Source: Loigolactobacillus zhaoyuanensis
Lineage (GTDB): Bacteria; Bacillota; Bacilli; Lactobacillales; Lactobacillaceae
Direction: 5' to 3'
Length of the DNA: 64,000 nucleotides
Assembly (NCBI RefSeq): GCF_003946385.1
Contig: NZ_RHOE01000001.1
Span: 1 to 64,000 of the forward strand
Shown here: in pieces, positions 25,029 to 33,898 of the stretch
How the letters are laid out: each line of letters starts with the position of its first letter
How positions within the stretch are numbered: the stretch's first letter is position 1
Made by a program: the position numbers and the translations under genes
The notes under the pieces: generated by a model
The model's database searches: none
The model's input: only the letters and a program-made list of their open reading frames with translations
What the model was told of the DNA's origin: nothing

Positions 25029-27696
25029 AGCAGTCGAAATTTTTGGCTTCGGTAAATGGTATGATCAAAAATTCAGTTTTGATCCGCGTTTACAAGTTTT
25101 TCAGGGGGCCAATGAAGCCGGTAAATCAACGCTCAGTGCCTTTATTGACGGTGTTTTATTTGGCTTTGCCACCAAAAAGAAGCCTTATGCGCAGTATATT
25201 CCTAAAAATGGCCACAGTTACGGTGGTCAGTTAACGTTTGTTCAAGCCGATCAACGCTACGTAGTCAAACGTGTGGCCGGCCGTGCTGGTGGCGAAGTAA
25301 CGGTGACCACAGCCGATGGCAGTCAGCATGATGAAGCTTTTTTGCAACAATTATTAGCACCGATCGATGGACCGTTGTTTCGGCAAATTTTCCGGTTTAA
25401 CCAACAAGATCTAATGGCAATTTTTCAGCTACAAAAGGCGGATCTCAGCCGTCATTTATTGACGGTGGGCGCTGCTGGCAGTCAGCAATGGCTCAGTTTA
25501 GCTCAAAAGTATCGCCGTGAAGCTGCGCGGCTGTACAAACCACGTGGGCGAGTGTGGCCGTTGAATCAAGCGCTAAGTCAATTGGCAGACCTTAACGCCA
25601 AACTAGCCAGTGCCCAGGCGACTTTACCGACCTATATGGCGCAGCAAGAAAAAGTAACGCGGCAGCAGGCTGTGGTACAGACTTTAGGGCAACAATTGAC
25701 CACCGCGCGGACGGCAGTTAACAGATTGACCCAGCTACAAACGGCATGGCCAAATTACCAAGCTTGGCGGAAAGTTAAACAACAATTAGCCCAGCAACCG
25801 GCTAGTTTGGCGCCACAAGTTTATACTGACTATCAAGCGTTACAGCAGAAACGCAGCAGTCGTCATGCTGAATTACAACAGTTAGCCGCTAAATTAAATG
25901 CGGCAACTGGTGAGCAGCAGTTGGCGCCGGCCTTTTTATTTTATCAGCAACACCAAGCTGAATTTGACACGCAATTAGACCAGGTGGCGGATATCCAGAC
26001 GGCGGTGCAAGTTAGCGCGCAATTACAGCAGCAACAACACGACTTACAGCAAGAAAGTCAGCAGCTGCAGACGGATCTAGGTGTTACAGCCACGGTTGTA
26101 CCGTTAAGTGAGCTTGATTTGACCCAAGCCCGCAATAATCAGCAGCAGCGTCAAAAGCTACAGCAACAACTTGAAGAACAACAACAAACCCAGGCACAGC
26201 AACTTGAACAACAGCGATTGACCGAGCAACAAGTTGCTGAATTAGAGACCCAGTTGCAACAGCCACAAAATCGCAGTCAACGCCATATTAAGCAACAAAG
26301 TTATTTGATCTGGGGTTTGGTGGTGGTGATCGGTTTGTTATTGCCAGGTTGGGCTAAAATTGTTGCGGTGAGCGGTATCGTTGGTGCCGGCTGGCAATTT
26401 TATCGTAATCGCCAACCAGCGCCAACTAATACAGCGACGCAATCACAGTGGCAACAGGCGTTAGCTAAGCTGGATCAGCAGCAAGCGCAATTGGCGGCTT
26501 TGGATCAGGCGATGACCACTAGTAAAGCTAACTTGGCGGCGTACACGGCGGCGTGGGACTCGTTAAAAGCGCGTTACGCTTATACGGCGCTGAGCGATGA
26601 TGTGATTTTAAATCATCAGCATGATCTACAACGATTGTTGGCTTGCCAACAACAGCTTGATCAATTAACTGAACGTCAAAGTGAAGCCACTTATCAAGTG
26701 CAGCAGTGGCTAACTGGCTTTGATTTTGCTCGCGAGTGGTTGCCGTTAGCTGCAGTGGAACCTACAGCGGCGATCCAGCAAGTGACCACCTTTGTTACAA
26801 AACAGCGGCAACAATTGGCAACGTTGCGTGATAGTGATCAAAACTATGCTTATTATCAGCAGCAAACCACGCGGGTACAGCAGGAAATAGCAGCGCTAGA
26901 TCAGGCGTTACACGAATTGTTGGCCAGTCAGCATTTGGTCAGTGAACATGAACTTAACCAGCGCCAGCAAGCTGACGAAGCGCAACAGCAATTAATTCAG
27001 CGCCAGCAAGTTTTAGCCAACCAAATTAATGAGTTATTGCCGCAATTACAGCAGTACAGCGATTTGACCGTGGTGCAAACTGAGCTAACGACTCGGAAAA
27101 ATGAGCTACAACAGCAGCAAAAGCAGCTGGATGCGGCACAGCGGCAGTTGACCACGTTACAAACACAATTGGCGCAGCTAGCCAGCGACGGTAGTTACCG
27201 CGTTTTACGCCAGCAAGTCGCGCAGCAAGAAGCCGAGATCAGTGCGCTGACCCAGCGTTGGTTGAGCTACCAACTAGCTGCCCAATGGATCGAAGAAACG
27301 CTTAGCCAAGCTTCGCAACAACGTTTGCCGCAAATGTTGACCGCCGCACAAAATTATTTTGCCATTTTAACCCAGCAGCGATATGTTAAAATAAACGTGA
27401 TGGCAACTCAAATCACAGTCATCCGGCGTGACCAGCAGCAATTTGCCGTTGGTGAATTATCGCAGGGGACCGCTGAACAGTTGTATGTAGCGCTACGCTT
27501 GGCTTTTGCCCAAACGATCAGTGATGTGCAACAGGTACCATTGCTGATCGACGACAGTTTCGTTAATTTTGATGCGCAGCGGCAGCAACAAGTGTTAACT
27601 TTGCTGACTGAACTGAGCCGGACTAATCAGGTGATTTATTTTACCGCACGCTCAGTGCAACCGATTGTGGGCCAAGTGACACAACTGCAGGAATGA
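25015..27696 (+). CDS. yhaN: SbcC/RecF-like ATPase with long coiled coils
   Basis: The protein of about 893 residues has Walker A GANEAGKST (about residues 33-41) and long Gln-rich coiled coils. A hydrophobic stretch lies near residue 430 (LIWGLVVVIGLLLPGWAKIV). The C-terminal ABC signature LSQGTAEQLYVALRLAFA and Walker B PLLIDDSFVNFD complete the ATPase head. It would pair with YhaO as a membrane-associated Rad50-like partner. Its start overlaps the yhaO end (ATG 25015 or 25018), so the two are translationally coupled. Confidence 0.9.
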   Translation: MMRIEAVEIFGFGKWYDQKFSFDPRLQVFQGANEAGKSTLSAFIDGVLFGFATKKKPYAQYIPKNGHSYGGQLTFVQADQRYVVKRVAGRAGGEVTVTTADGSQHDEAFLQQLLAPIDGPLFRQIFRFNQQDLMAIFQLQKADLSRHLLTVGAAGSQQWLSLAQKYRREAARLYKPRGRVWPLNQALSQLADLNAKLASAQATLPTYMAQQEKVTRQQAVVQTLGQQLTTARTAVNRLTQLQTAWPNYQAWRKVKQQLAQQPASLAPQVYTDYQALQQKRSSRHAELQQLAAKLNAATGEQQLAPAFLFYQQHQAEFDTQLDQVADIQTAVQVSAQLQQQQHDLQQESQQLQTDLGVTATVVPLSELDLTQARNNQQQRQKLQQQLEEQQQTQAQQLEQQRLTEQQVAELETQLQQPQNRSQRHIKQQSYLIWGLVVVIGLLLPGWAKIVAVSGIVGAGWQFYRNRQPAPTNTATQSQWQQALAKLDQQQAQLAALDQAMTTSKANLAAYTAAWDSLKARYAYTALSDDVILNHQHDLQRLLACQQQLDQLTERQSEATYQVQQWLTGFDFAREWLPLAAVEPTAAIQQVTTFVTKQRQQLATLRDSDQNYAYYQQQTTRVQQEIAALDQALHELLASQHLVSEHELNQRQQADEAQQQLIQRQQVLANQINELLPQLQQYSDLTVVQTELTTRKNELQQQQKQLDAAQRQLTTLQTQLAQLASDGSYRVLRQQVAQQEAEISALTQRWLSYQLAAQWIEETLSQASQQRLPQMLTAAQNYFAILTQQRYVKINVMATQITVIRRDQQQFAVGELSQGTAEQLYVALRLAFAQTISDVQQVPLLIDDSFVNFDAQRQQQVLTLLTELSRTNQVIYFTARSVQPIVGQVTQLQE

Positions 27697-27715
27697 AAGA
27701 CGAGGTAGCGTAAAC

Positions 27716-27827
27716 GTGGTTGGAAAAGCATATTTTTCCGCTTAGCTACGTTCGCCCAATCATCTGCTGACGCAGCTAATTCGTCGAACTAGGCTAATGC
27801 TCGAAATATGAGCGCTTTTCCAACCAC
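27716..27827. repeat. 112-bp imperfect palindrome with 14-bp perfect ends, upstream of yhaM
   Basis: GTGGTTGGAAAAGC (27716-27729) pairs perfectly with GCTTTTCCAACCAC (27814-27827). Pairing continues inward imperfectly (CATAT/ATATG and GCTTAGC/GCTAATGC regions). It fills the yhaN-yhaM gap and ends about ten bases before the yhaM ribosome binding site. A transcript would fold into a long hairpin. Confidence 0.75.
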
Positions 27828-27853
27828 TCTCTAAAAAAAAGGAGGCCTTTGCT

Positions 27854-28804
27854 GTGGCCGATAAACAGTTATATGATTATCAAAATAATGACGAAATTGC
27901 TTTATTTGTTTTAGTTAAGTCCGCGGATGTTCGTGTGGCTAAAAACGGCAAAAAGTTTATTGCCTTTACTTTTCAAGATACTTCCGGCACGTTAACGGGG
28001 AAATTCTGGGATGCTAGTGATGCTGAGATCGAGCTTTATCAGGCTGGCGAAATTGTCTTTTTAAACGGTAAGCGTGAATTATATCAGGGTAAACCACAAG
28101 TGAAGATTCAAAAATTACGCTTAGCCACACCAGATGAAAATGAGCAGGTGGCTGATTATTTGCCTAAAGCGCCAGTCAGTGCCAGTGCCTTACGCGATGA
28201 ACTCAACCAAACGATTTTTGAGATCACCAACGCAAATTGGAATCGTGTGGTCCGCTGGGTAATGCAACGTCACCAAGAAGAATTTCTCGAATATCCCGCA
28301 GCAAAAACTAACCACCATGCTTTCAAAGGCGGCTTGGCTTTTCACACGATCACCATGTTGCATTTAGCTAAGGCGATGTGTGACGAATATCCAGAAATCA
28401 AACGCCCGCTGTTGTATGCTGGCGTAATTTTACACGATCTAGGTAAAACCATTGAGCTGACAGGACCCGTGGCGACGCAGTACACAGTCGCCGGTAATTT
28501 ATTGGGCCACATTGTGATCGTTGATGAAGAAATCGTTCGCGCTTGCGTTGCTTTGAAAATCGATGCCGCTAGCGAAGATATGCTGCTATTGCGGCACGTA
28601 ATTTTGGCTCATCACGGTTTGCGCGAGTACGGTTCACCAGTAGAGCCAGAAGTGATCGAAGCTGAGGTGTTGCATCAATTAGACAACCTCGATGCCTCGA
28701 TGCAAATGATGACGACAACATTGCGCCATACCGAACCAGGAAGCTTTTCCGAGCGTGTTTTCGGCATGAACAATCGTAATTTTTACCAACCCAAAGGTGA
28801 ATAA
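27854..28804 (+). CDS. yhaM: 3'-5' exoribonuclease YhaM family
   Basis: The 316-residue protein has an N-terminal OB-fold (about residues 10-90: FVLVKSADVRVAKNGKKFIA and FQDTSGTLTGKFWD) and a C-terminal HD domain with HHAFKGGLAFHT and ILHDLGKT. That is the layout of YhaM, which trims RNA and possibly DNA 3' ends. The start is GTG 27854 behind AAAAGGAGG. In Bacillus yhaM, yhaN and yhaO are also adjacent. Confidence 0.93.
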   Translation: MADKQLYDYQNNDEIALFVLVKSADVRVAKNGKKFIAFTFQDTSGTLTGKFWDASDAEIELYQAGEIVFLNGKRELYQGKPQVKIQKLRLATPDENEQVADYLPKAPVSASALRDELNQTIFEITNANWNRVVRWVMQRHQEEFLEYPAAKTNHHAFKGGLAFHTITMLHLAKAMCDEYPEIKRPLLYAGVILHDLGKTIELTGPVATQYTVAGNLLGHIVIVDEEIVRACVALKIDAASEDMLLLRHVILAHHGLREYGSPVEPEVIEAEVLHQLDNLDASMQMMTTTLRHTEPGSFSERVFGMNNRNFYQPKGE

Positions 28805-28827
28805 AAAGCAGTGACATAAGTAAAACG

Positions 28828-28898
28828 GCGCATTCTTAAGTTTGGCTGTACGTAGAGCTAGTTTCTGATACCTATTAATTCAGCTATTAAGAATGCGC
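28828..28898. repeat. 71-bp palindrome with 12-bp perfect ends downstream of yhaM
   Basis: GCGCATTCTTAA (28828-28839) pairs perfectly with TTAAGAATGCGC (28887-28898), with further TGGCTG/CAGCTA pairing inside. No T run follows. Confidence 0.7.
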
Positions 28899-28984
28899 GA
28901 TGCGACTCCATTCCATTAGGTAATAATTGAATGTTCAATTATGTGATCGTTTAAGTAGCAAGTTTAGTGGTAATTAGAAAGCAA

Positions 28985-29028
28985 AACACCGATAAAACAG
29001 TCAGAAAACTGTTTTATCGGTGTTTTTA
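28985..29028 (+). terminator. Terminator of the yhaM transcript
   Basis: AACACCGATAAAACAGT pairs with ACTGTTTTATCGGTGTT around a short loop, followed by TTTTA. Confidence 0.88.
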
Positions 29029-29152
29029 TGTGCATATAACTTACTTTAAAACTGCGAATCACAAACAACTGTCGGTTAATCCTAATTGAGCTAACTAAAA
29101 CGGTTGATTCGATTCATGAAATAGTGATCTAATATTGCCAAGGTGAAATGGA

Positions 29153-29309
29153 GGCGCTGGCGTATCAGCTGTGTCGATGGTACTTGGTGACCGAATTGTG
29201 GTCGCCTAGTACCATGCGCGATTGGTAAGATCCATTTTCTTTTCCGATTGGGCTTAATTGGAAAGAAAATTAGCTTACCAACGCGCCACGCGTTCCATAC
29301 GCCAGCGCC
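29153..29309. repeat. 157-bp three-way-junction structure, no gene
   Basis: An outer stem of 13 perfect pairs, GGCGCTGGCGTAT (29153-29165) with ATACGCCAGCGCC (29297-29309), encloses two inner hairpins. One pairs TGGTACTTGGTGACC with GGTCGCCTAGTACCA (29178-29214). The other pairs GCGCGATTGGTAAG with CTTACCAACGCGC (29216-29286) and has a nested ATTTTCTTT/AAAGAAAAT stem. The layout suggests a MITE-like insertion or a folded non-coding RNA. The remaining DNA of the 28805-29476 gap shows nothing else. Confidence 0.75.
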
Positions 29310-29476
29310 GGAATGGCACCAAACTAAATCTGCTTATGTGGTAGTATGACAACTAAACTTCAGAAGGTGCTAGTAAAATTATGTTGCAGTCTCATTTTTA
29401 TTGCTGAATATTTTAGTTTAAACGATAATGTCGCGCGTTTTTAATAACACTGCTTTTTTAACAACCTAAATCACTT

Positions 29477-29809
29477 TTAAGCCCAGCCCATTGCCCGAAT
29501 AAATGCCATCGCCGCGATACCGACGACCACAATGGCTAATAAGCTTTTAGTGATGATCGCCGTGATCAGCGCAGGTAGTGTGGCCAGTGCGTTGCCAATA
29601 TTCAGACTGGGTAAGTGGCCAGGGTGAGCAACAAATAAATTTTCCACCACTAACGCAGTCATGATCGCCACTGGCACGAAGGAGAGAAACTCGATCAGCC
29701 AGCGCGGTAATTCAAATTGTTTCACCAAAATAAAGGGTAGCACCCGGGATAGCCAAGTGACGAGACCGCAGCCAATGATCGTCCAGAAAACGTAACCAGT
29801 TAATGCCAT
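29477..29809 (-). CDS. azlD: AzlD-family branched-chain amino acid export subunit
   Basis: The 110-residue membrane protein has about four hydrophobic helices and the family-like GCGLVTWLSRVLPFILVK start. It is the small partner of AzlC in export of branched-chain amino acids or azaleucine. The start codon overlaps the end of azlC, implying coupled translation. Confidence 0.88.
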   Translation of the reverse strand: MALTGYVFWTIIGCGLVTWLSRVLPFILVKQFELPRWLIEFLSFVPVAIMTALVVENLFVAHPGHLPSLNIGNALATLPALITAIITKSLLAIVVVGIAAMAFIRAMGWA

Positions 29810-30504
29810 TTGCGCACCTCCATCCCGAATAAGCAGCCCAAAATTGTCCCGCCCAGCAAAGCAAAATTAGCCGATACAAAAATTAAGAGTACGTAAACCG
29901 CCAAGGCCACAAAGGCGATCACTAATAGTTGTAAACTTAATTTTTTACTGCGATCACTGATCATTTGCAGATAAAGTAAGCCTAAAAACATGGCAACTAA
30001 CGCAAAATCTAAACCGAAGACTTTGGGATCAGTGATCAAATTACCAATTAGCGCACCGGCAACCGTTGCTGCCGCCCAAACTAAATAGGCGACTACGTTT
30101 GCGGTGTGAAACCAAACTGGCGTCAGCCGGCGGCCGGTGTCATTAAGCTTGTTCATGCCTAAGGCAAAAGTTTCATCGGTCAGTAGCGAGCCGATACCAA
30201 TATTGGTTGCTAATGAGTATTTTTTGAAATATTGTGCCATCGAGGTACTCATTAAAATCATGCGCGAGTTGACTAAAAAGGCTGAAAAAATAATTGCTGA
30301 GATCGGACTGCCAGCTAGTAGCATGCTGGTAATAATAAATTGTGCTGAGCCAGCATAGACGACTAGTGACATTAATAAGACTGTCCATAATGATAGGTGA
30401 CTGGTACGACTGACCACGCCAAAGGCTAAACCGACACCAATATAGCCGAAAGTTGTTGGTACGACGTCGTGCAAACCACTACGAAACGTTAATTCTGAAC
30501 CCAA
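29800..30504 (-). CDS. azlC: AzlC-family branched-chain amino acid export permease
   Basis: The 234-residue membrane protein has the typical GLHDVVPTTFGYIGVGLAFG start, followed by VVYAGSAQFI and NSRMILMSTSMAQYFK (about residues 78-93), which are AzlC signatures. With AzlD it exports branched-chain amino acids, balancing uptake through BrnQ elsewhere in the window. The start is TTG 30504 behind AGGAAGTGAG. Confidence 0.9.
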   Translation of the reverse strand: MGSELTFRSGLHDVVPTTFGYIGVGLAFGVVSRTSHLSLWTVLLMSLVVYAGSAQFIITSMLLAGSPISAIIFSAFLVNSRMILMSTSMAQYFKKYSLATNIGIGSLLTDETFALGMNKLNDTGRRLTPVWFHTANVVAYLVWAAATVAGALIGNLITDPKVFGLDFALVAMFLGLLYLQMISDRSKKLSLQLLVIAFVALAVYVLLIFVSANFALLGGTILGCLFGMEVRKWH

Positions 30505-30665
30505 ACGCTCACTTCCTAACGATAATAAATAATTAATCTCTAGTCTAAACTAAATTAGAGAATGATTAAAGAACTAAATTAAAATCTAATTAATTTTTGG
30601 TTAACGAAAGTGGGTGACTAGTTGATAATTCAGTACAGAAACTGATTTCAATAAACGCAGGAGAC

Positions 30666-30701
30666 AAAAAAACGACCAGAACAATTTGTTCTGGTCGTTT
30701 T
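30666..30701 (-). terminator. Terminator of prsA
   Basis: ACGACCAGAACAA and TTGTTCTGGTCGT pair almost perfectly, with a T run on the minus strand (A run at 30666-30672). Confidence 0.9.
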
Positions 30702-30712
30702 GGACTAGGTGC

Positions 30713-31747
30713 TTATTCAGCAGCACTAGAGGATGATGCAGTTGCAGCGCTTGATTCGCTAGAGCTTGAAACACTTGAAGCTGATTCTGAAGAGCTAGAT
30801 TCACTAGAACTTGATTCGCTTGAAGTGGCACTGCTTGAAGTTGTACTTGCGCTAGATGAGCTAGCTTTAGTTGCCTTCGTGTAGCCAGATAAGACATCTT
30901 TCAAATCGTCATCCTTGATTTGAACGTTACCCTTCTTCAAGACCTTAACGATCACGTTGTGAAGAACAGTGCTGTCTTGCATGTCAGCGGTGTAGATTTG
31001 ACTCTTCAACGTTGCTTCATGCGACTTCATTGAGCCCTTACCAGGGTTCTTGATCATGCGGATAACATGGTAGCCGTATTGTGTTTTAACTGGTGTTGTT
31101 GTATATTCATCAGTCTTAAGTTTGAATGCGGCTTTCTTGAATGTAGAATCCAAGCTAGTATCCGTTGAATCAAAGGCAGGTAACTTACCAGCATCAGACT
31201 TAGTACTAGTATCAGTTGAATACTTCTTAGCCAACTTCTTGAAGTTAGCAGCAGAGTTATCCTTCTTCAATTCGGCAATGATCGTGTCAGCAGTGTCTTG
31301 TTTAGCAACCAAAATATGTTGAACGGTTACTTTAGGTTGGTAAGACTTCCATTGCTTCTTCAATTGTGCGTCGGTGATCTTAACGTTATCCTTAACTGCT
31401 TGTTCCAGCAATAAGTTTGAACGCAGATTCTGTTTGAAGCTAGAAGCAGTCATATCGTTTTGTGATAAGACAGAACTAAATGATGAACCATATTGGCTCT
31501 TATAAGAATTATATTGTTTGGTAACCTTAGCCTTAGAGACTTTGTCACCGTATTCTTTTTCCAATACTTTATTCAAAATCAATTGCTGTAAAACTTGTTT
31601 ACCGCTGGATGAAGTTTTCATTTCATTGTAGTAATCATCCTCGGTCACATTACCACCAGAAGTTGTCGCAACAGTTTTGTTACCACAACCTGCTAGAGTA
31701 ACGGCTAATAAAACGCCCACAATGGACAATAGCCATTTTTTCCGCAT
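30713..31747 (-). CDS. prsA: PrsA-type lipoprotein foldase (parvulin peptidyl-prolyl isomerase)
   Basis: The 344-residue lipoprotein has a signal peptide ending in the lipobox LAGC (cysteine near residue 21). A SurA-like helical region follows, then a parvulin domain at about 137-230 ([24 protein letters not shown]) and a long Ser/Ala/Glu tail. Outside the membrane it helps fold secreted proteins and penicillin-binding proteins. ATG 31747 follows AAGGATGTG, so the longer frame to 31786 is not used. Confidence 0.93.
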   Translation of the reverse strand: MRKKWLLSIVGVLLAVTLAGCGNKTVATTSGGNVTEDDYYNEMKTSSSGKQVLQQLILNKVLEKEYGDKVSKAKVTKQYNSYKSQYGSSFSSVLSQNDMTASSFKQNLRSNLLLEQAVKDNVKITDAQLKKQWKSYQPKVTVQHILVAKQDTADTIIAELKKDNSAANFKKLAKKYSTDTSTKSDAGKLPAFDSTDTSLDSTFKKAAFKLKTDEYTTTPVKTQYGYHVIRMIKNPGKGSMKSHEATLKSQIYTADMQDSTVLHNVIVKVLKKGNVQIKDDDLKDVLSGYTKATKASSSSASTTSSSATSSESSSSESSSSESASSVSSSSESSAATASSSSAAE

Positions 31748-31944
31748 GCATAGCACATCCTTATAAAATATTTTTCTGAAACTCACAAGCCCTAATATAC
31801 CATAACTATTGCTAGATTTGAAATCTCTATTGATTTCTTCATGAAAACTTCAATAAATCCAATTTGTTGTCACAGGATAGTCTCATTATACGATAGAAAG
31901 TACCCACGAACGCTGATTCAGCACGCTAAATGATGTCACTAAAT

Positions 31945-32292
31945 TTAATTTTTCGGTTCATTAGGTAACACAGTACCTAAATCTTGTTGCAATTGCTCAC
32001 CGGCATCTTTGGCCCGTTTGATCCGTGATTCAGTTTGAAAATTAAAATCAGCAAATAGCTGCTGCAATTCTTCAACTGTAGCGGCGGCGTTACCGCTGCC
32101 TTCCTTAGCTAGAACTTGGGCTGCCTGACGCAGCTTTGCCAAGCTATCATTGACCGCCAGCGCACCATCAGTGACGCCATCGACATATTGCTTGATTTGT
32201 TGTTGCGTGTCGCGGCCACTTCGTTTAGCAGTGAAAAGGGCATAGAGACTGCCAACCGTAGCGCCGACCAATAAGCCAGTACTAAATTTCAT
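31945..32292 (-). CDS. YtxH-domain general-stress-like membrane protein
   Basis: The 115-residue protein starts with a short hydrophobic helix (FSTGLLVGATVGSLYALFTA) followed by KRSGRDTQQQIKQYVDG, the usual YtxH pattern, then a helical region. YtxH proteins are small stress or envelope proteins of unclear function. The start at 32292 is set by GGAGGAATC. It lies in the prsA-ytxH-hit order known from Bacillus. Directly upstream is a duplicated structured leader element. Confidence 0.85.
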   Translation of the reverse strand: MKFSTGLLVGATVGSLYALFTAKRSGRDTQQQIKQYVDGVTDGALAVNDSLAKLRQAAQVLAKEGSGNAAATVEELQQLFADFNFQTESRIKRAKDAGEQLQQDLGTVLPNEPKN

Positions 32293-32325
32293 TAAAAGAT
32301 TCCTCCTGTTCAATGATTAAGTTTA

Positions 32326-32519
32326 GATTTTGTAACCAAAATCTTTATTTTCACGACGGATGTCCTTCCGGCTAAGCCGTAGACCGGCAAGACGGACAGG
32401 CTTCTGTTCAATATCAAGGTGCGATTTTGTAACCAAAATCTTTATTTTCGCGACGGATGTCCTTCCGACTAGGCCGTAGACCAGCAAGACGGACAGGCTC
32501 CTGTTCAGTATTAAGGTGC
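32326..32519 (-). repeat. Two tandem 97-bp copies of a structured leader element before ytxH
   Basis: The units 32326-32422 and 32423-32519 differ at only a few bases. On the minus strand each reads: RBS-like TTAATACTGAACAGGAG block, hairpin A (CCTGTCC..GGACA), the box GGACATCCGTC (32462-32452 and 32365-32355), and hairpin B (GATTTTGGTTACAAAATC). The real ytxH RBS block follows. Elements at 37735-38005 and 59425-59546 share this order. Confidence 0.85.
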
Positions 32520-32524
32520 GATGA

Positions 32525-32965
32525 TTATTCTGCGCTAAATTGGGCGCTGATTTTTGCGGCGACTTGCTGTAATTGTTCAGGGGTATAGTCAGCGCTATTG
32601 TCAGTGAAGGTCATGGCGAAGCCTTCAGTTGGCTGGTAGCGGGGGATCAAATGAAAATGTGAGTGGAGAACAGATTGATAGGCGACCTTACCATTATTAT
32701 TGACGATGTTCATGCCAATAATAGCCGGATCACTAGCCTTGATTGCCTGGGCAATTTTAGGGATGCGGCTAAATACGGCAGCAGCTAGATCAGCGTCATA
32801 CCCAAAAATATCGGCCACGTGCGTTTTCGGCACGACTAAAGTATGGCCAGGCGTCACTTGGGTAATATCGAGGAACGCTTTAACCACATCGTCTTCGTAA
32901 ACGACGGTATTGGGAATTTCATTACGAATAATTTTACAAAAAATACAGTCTGCATCATAAGCCAT
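32525..32965 (-). CDS. hit: HIT-family nucleotide hydrolase (Hint-like)
   Basis: The 146-residue protein has DCIFCKIIRNEIP at the N-terminus (residues 5-17) and the histidine triad HSHFHLIPRY (about 97-106). It hydrolyses nucleoside phosphoramidates or adenylates. The start at 32965 is chosen for its AAGG site; a longer frame begins at 32998. It is divergent from ecsA, as in Bacillus, where hit sits beside ecsAB. Confidence 0.93.
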   Translation of the reverse strand: MAYDADCIFCKIIRNEIPNTVVYEDDVVKAFLDITQVTPGHTLVVPKTHVADIFGYDADLAAAVFSRIPKIAQAIKASDPAIIGMNIVNNNGKVAYQSVLHSHFHLIPRYQPTEGFAMTFTDNSADYTPEQLQQVAAKISAQFSAE

Positions 32966-33163
32966 AAGCGGAAGCCTTCTTTCTTTAATTACATTCATGC
33001 TACCATATTAAGCGCATAAATTGAACTAATACCGGTAGCGGTTTATGCTATAATTAAATGTAAAATAATGCTACTTAACGCGGTTTTATATTGCTACGGA
33101 ATCGCAGTGAAAACGTGCACTAATTAAAATAAATGACTGATCACAAAAGGAGTACTGCTATTT

Positions 33164-33898
33164 ATGAGCTTAGAAGTTGAACATTTAACCGGGGGCTACT
33201 CGCATGTTCCCGTTTTAAAAGACTTAAACTTTACGATCCCAGAACAAACCGTTGTCGGCTTGATCGGCTTGAACGGCGCTGGTAAATCAACAACGATCAA
33301 GAATATCATCGGCATTTTAACGCCGCAAAAAGGCACGATTAAATTAAATGGCGTCACTTTGGCCGGTGAACCCGAAACTTACCGTAAATCAATGACGTTT
33401 GTTCCAGAAACGCCAGTATTATACCCGGCGTTAACTTTACGCGAGCATATTGAACTCACGATTATGGCGTATGACCTAGATAGTGAAAAAGCGTGGCAAC
33501 AAGCGGGTGATCTATTGACCCGCTTCCGTTTGAACAAGCGTCTGGACTGGTTTCCAGCTAACTTTTCAAAAGGGATGCAACAAAAAGTCATGATCGTTTG
33601 CGCTTTTATTGTGCCGGCTGATCTGTACATTATCGATGAACCTTTTACCGGGCTGGATCCATTGGCGATCCGTGATCTACTGACGATCATTGAACAGCAA
33701 AAAGCACGGGGGGCAGCCGTTTTGATGTCGACCCATGTTTTGGCGACGGCACAACAATATGCTGATCGTTTTATTTTGCTCAGTGGTGGAGAGATTCGTG
33801 CACAGGGCACGTTACCTGAGTTGAAACAACAATTTGGCATGACTGACGCTAACTTGGATGATATTTACTTCAAAATGATCGACGAGGTAGCCCAATGA
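33164..33898 (+). CDS. ecsA: ABC transporter ATP-binding protein EcsA
   Basis: The 244-residue ATPase has Walker A GLNGAGKST (about residues 38-46), a variant ABC signature FSKGMQQKV (near 141) and Walker B LYIIDEPFTGLD (about 158-169). With EcsB it forms the Ecs system, tied to regulated proteolysis through RasP and to secretion. ATG 33164 follows AAAGGAG. The stop overlaps the ecsB start by four bases. Confidence 0.92.
   Translation: MSLEVEHLTGGYSHVPVLKDLNFTIPEQTVVGLIGLNGAGKSTTIKNIIGILTPQKGTIKLNGVTLAGEPETYRKSMTFVPETPVLYPALTLREHIELTIMAYDLDSEKAWQQAGDLLTRFRLNKRLDWFPANFSKGMQQKVMIVCAFIVPADLYIIDEPFTGLDPLAIRDLLTIIEQQKARGAAVLMSTHVLATAQQYADRFILLSGGEIRAQGTLPELKQQFGMTDANLDDIYFKMIDEVAQ

Noticed and set aside
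29477-30504. T-box or other leader for azlCD
   Set aside because: The 200 bases upstream of azlC show no T-box sequence, attenuator or other recognised switch.
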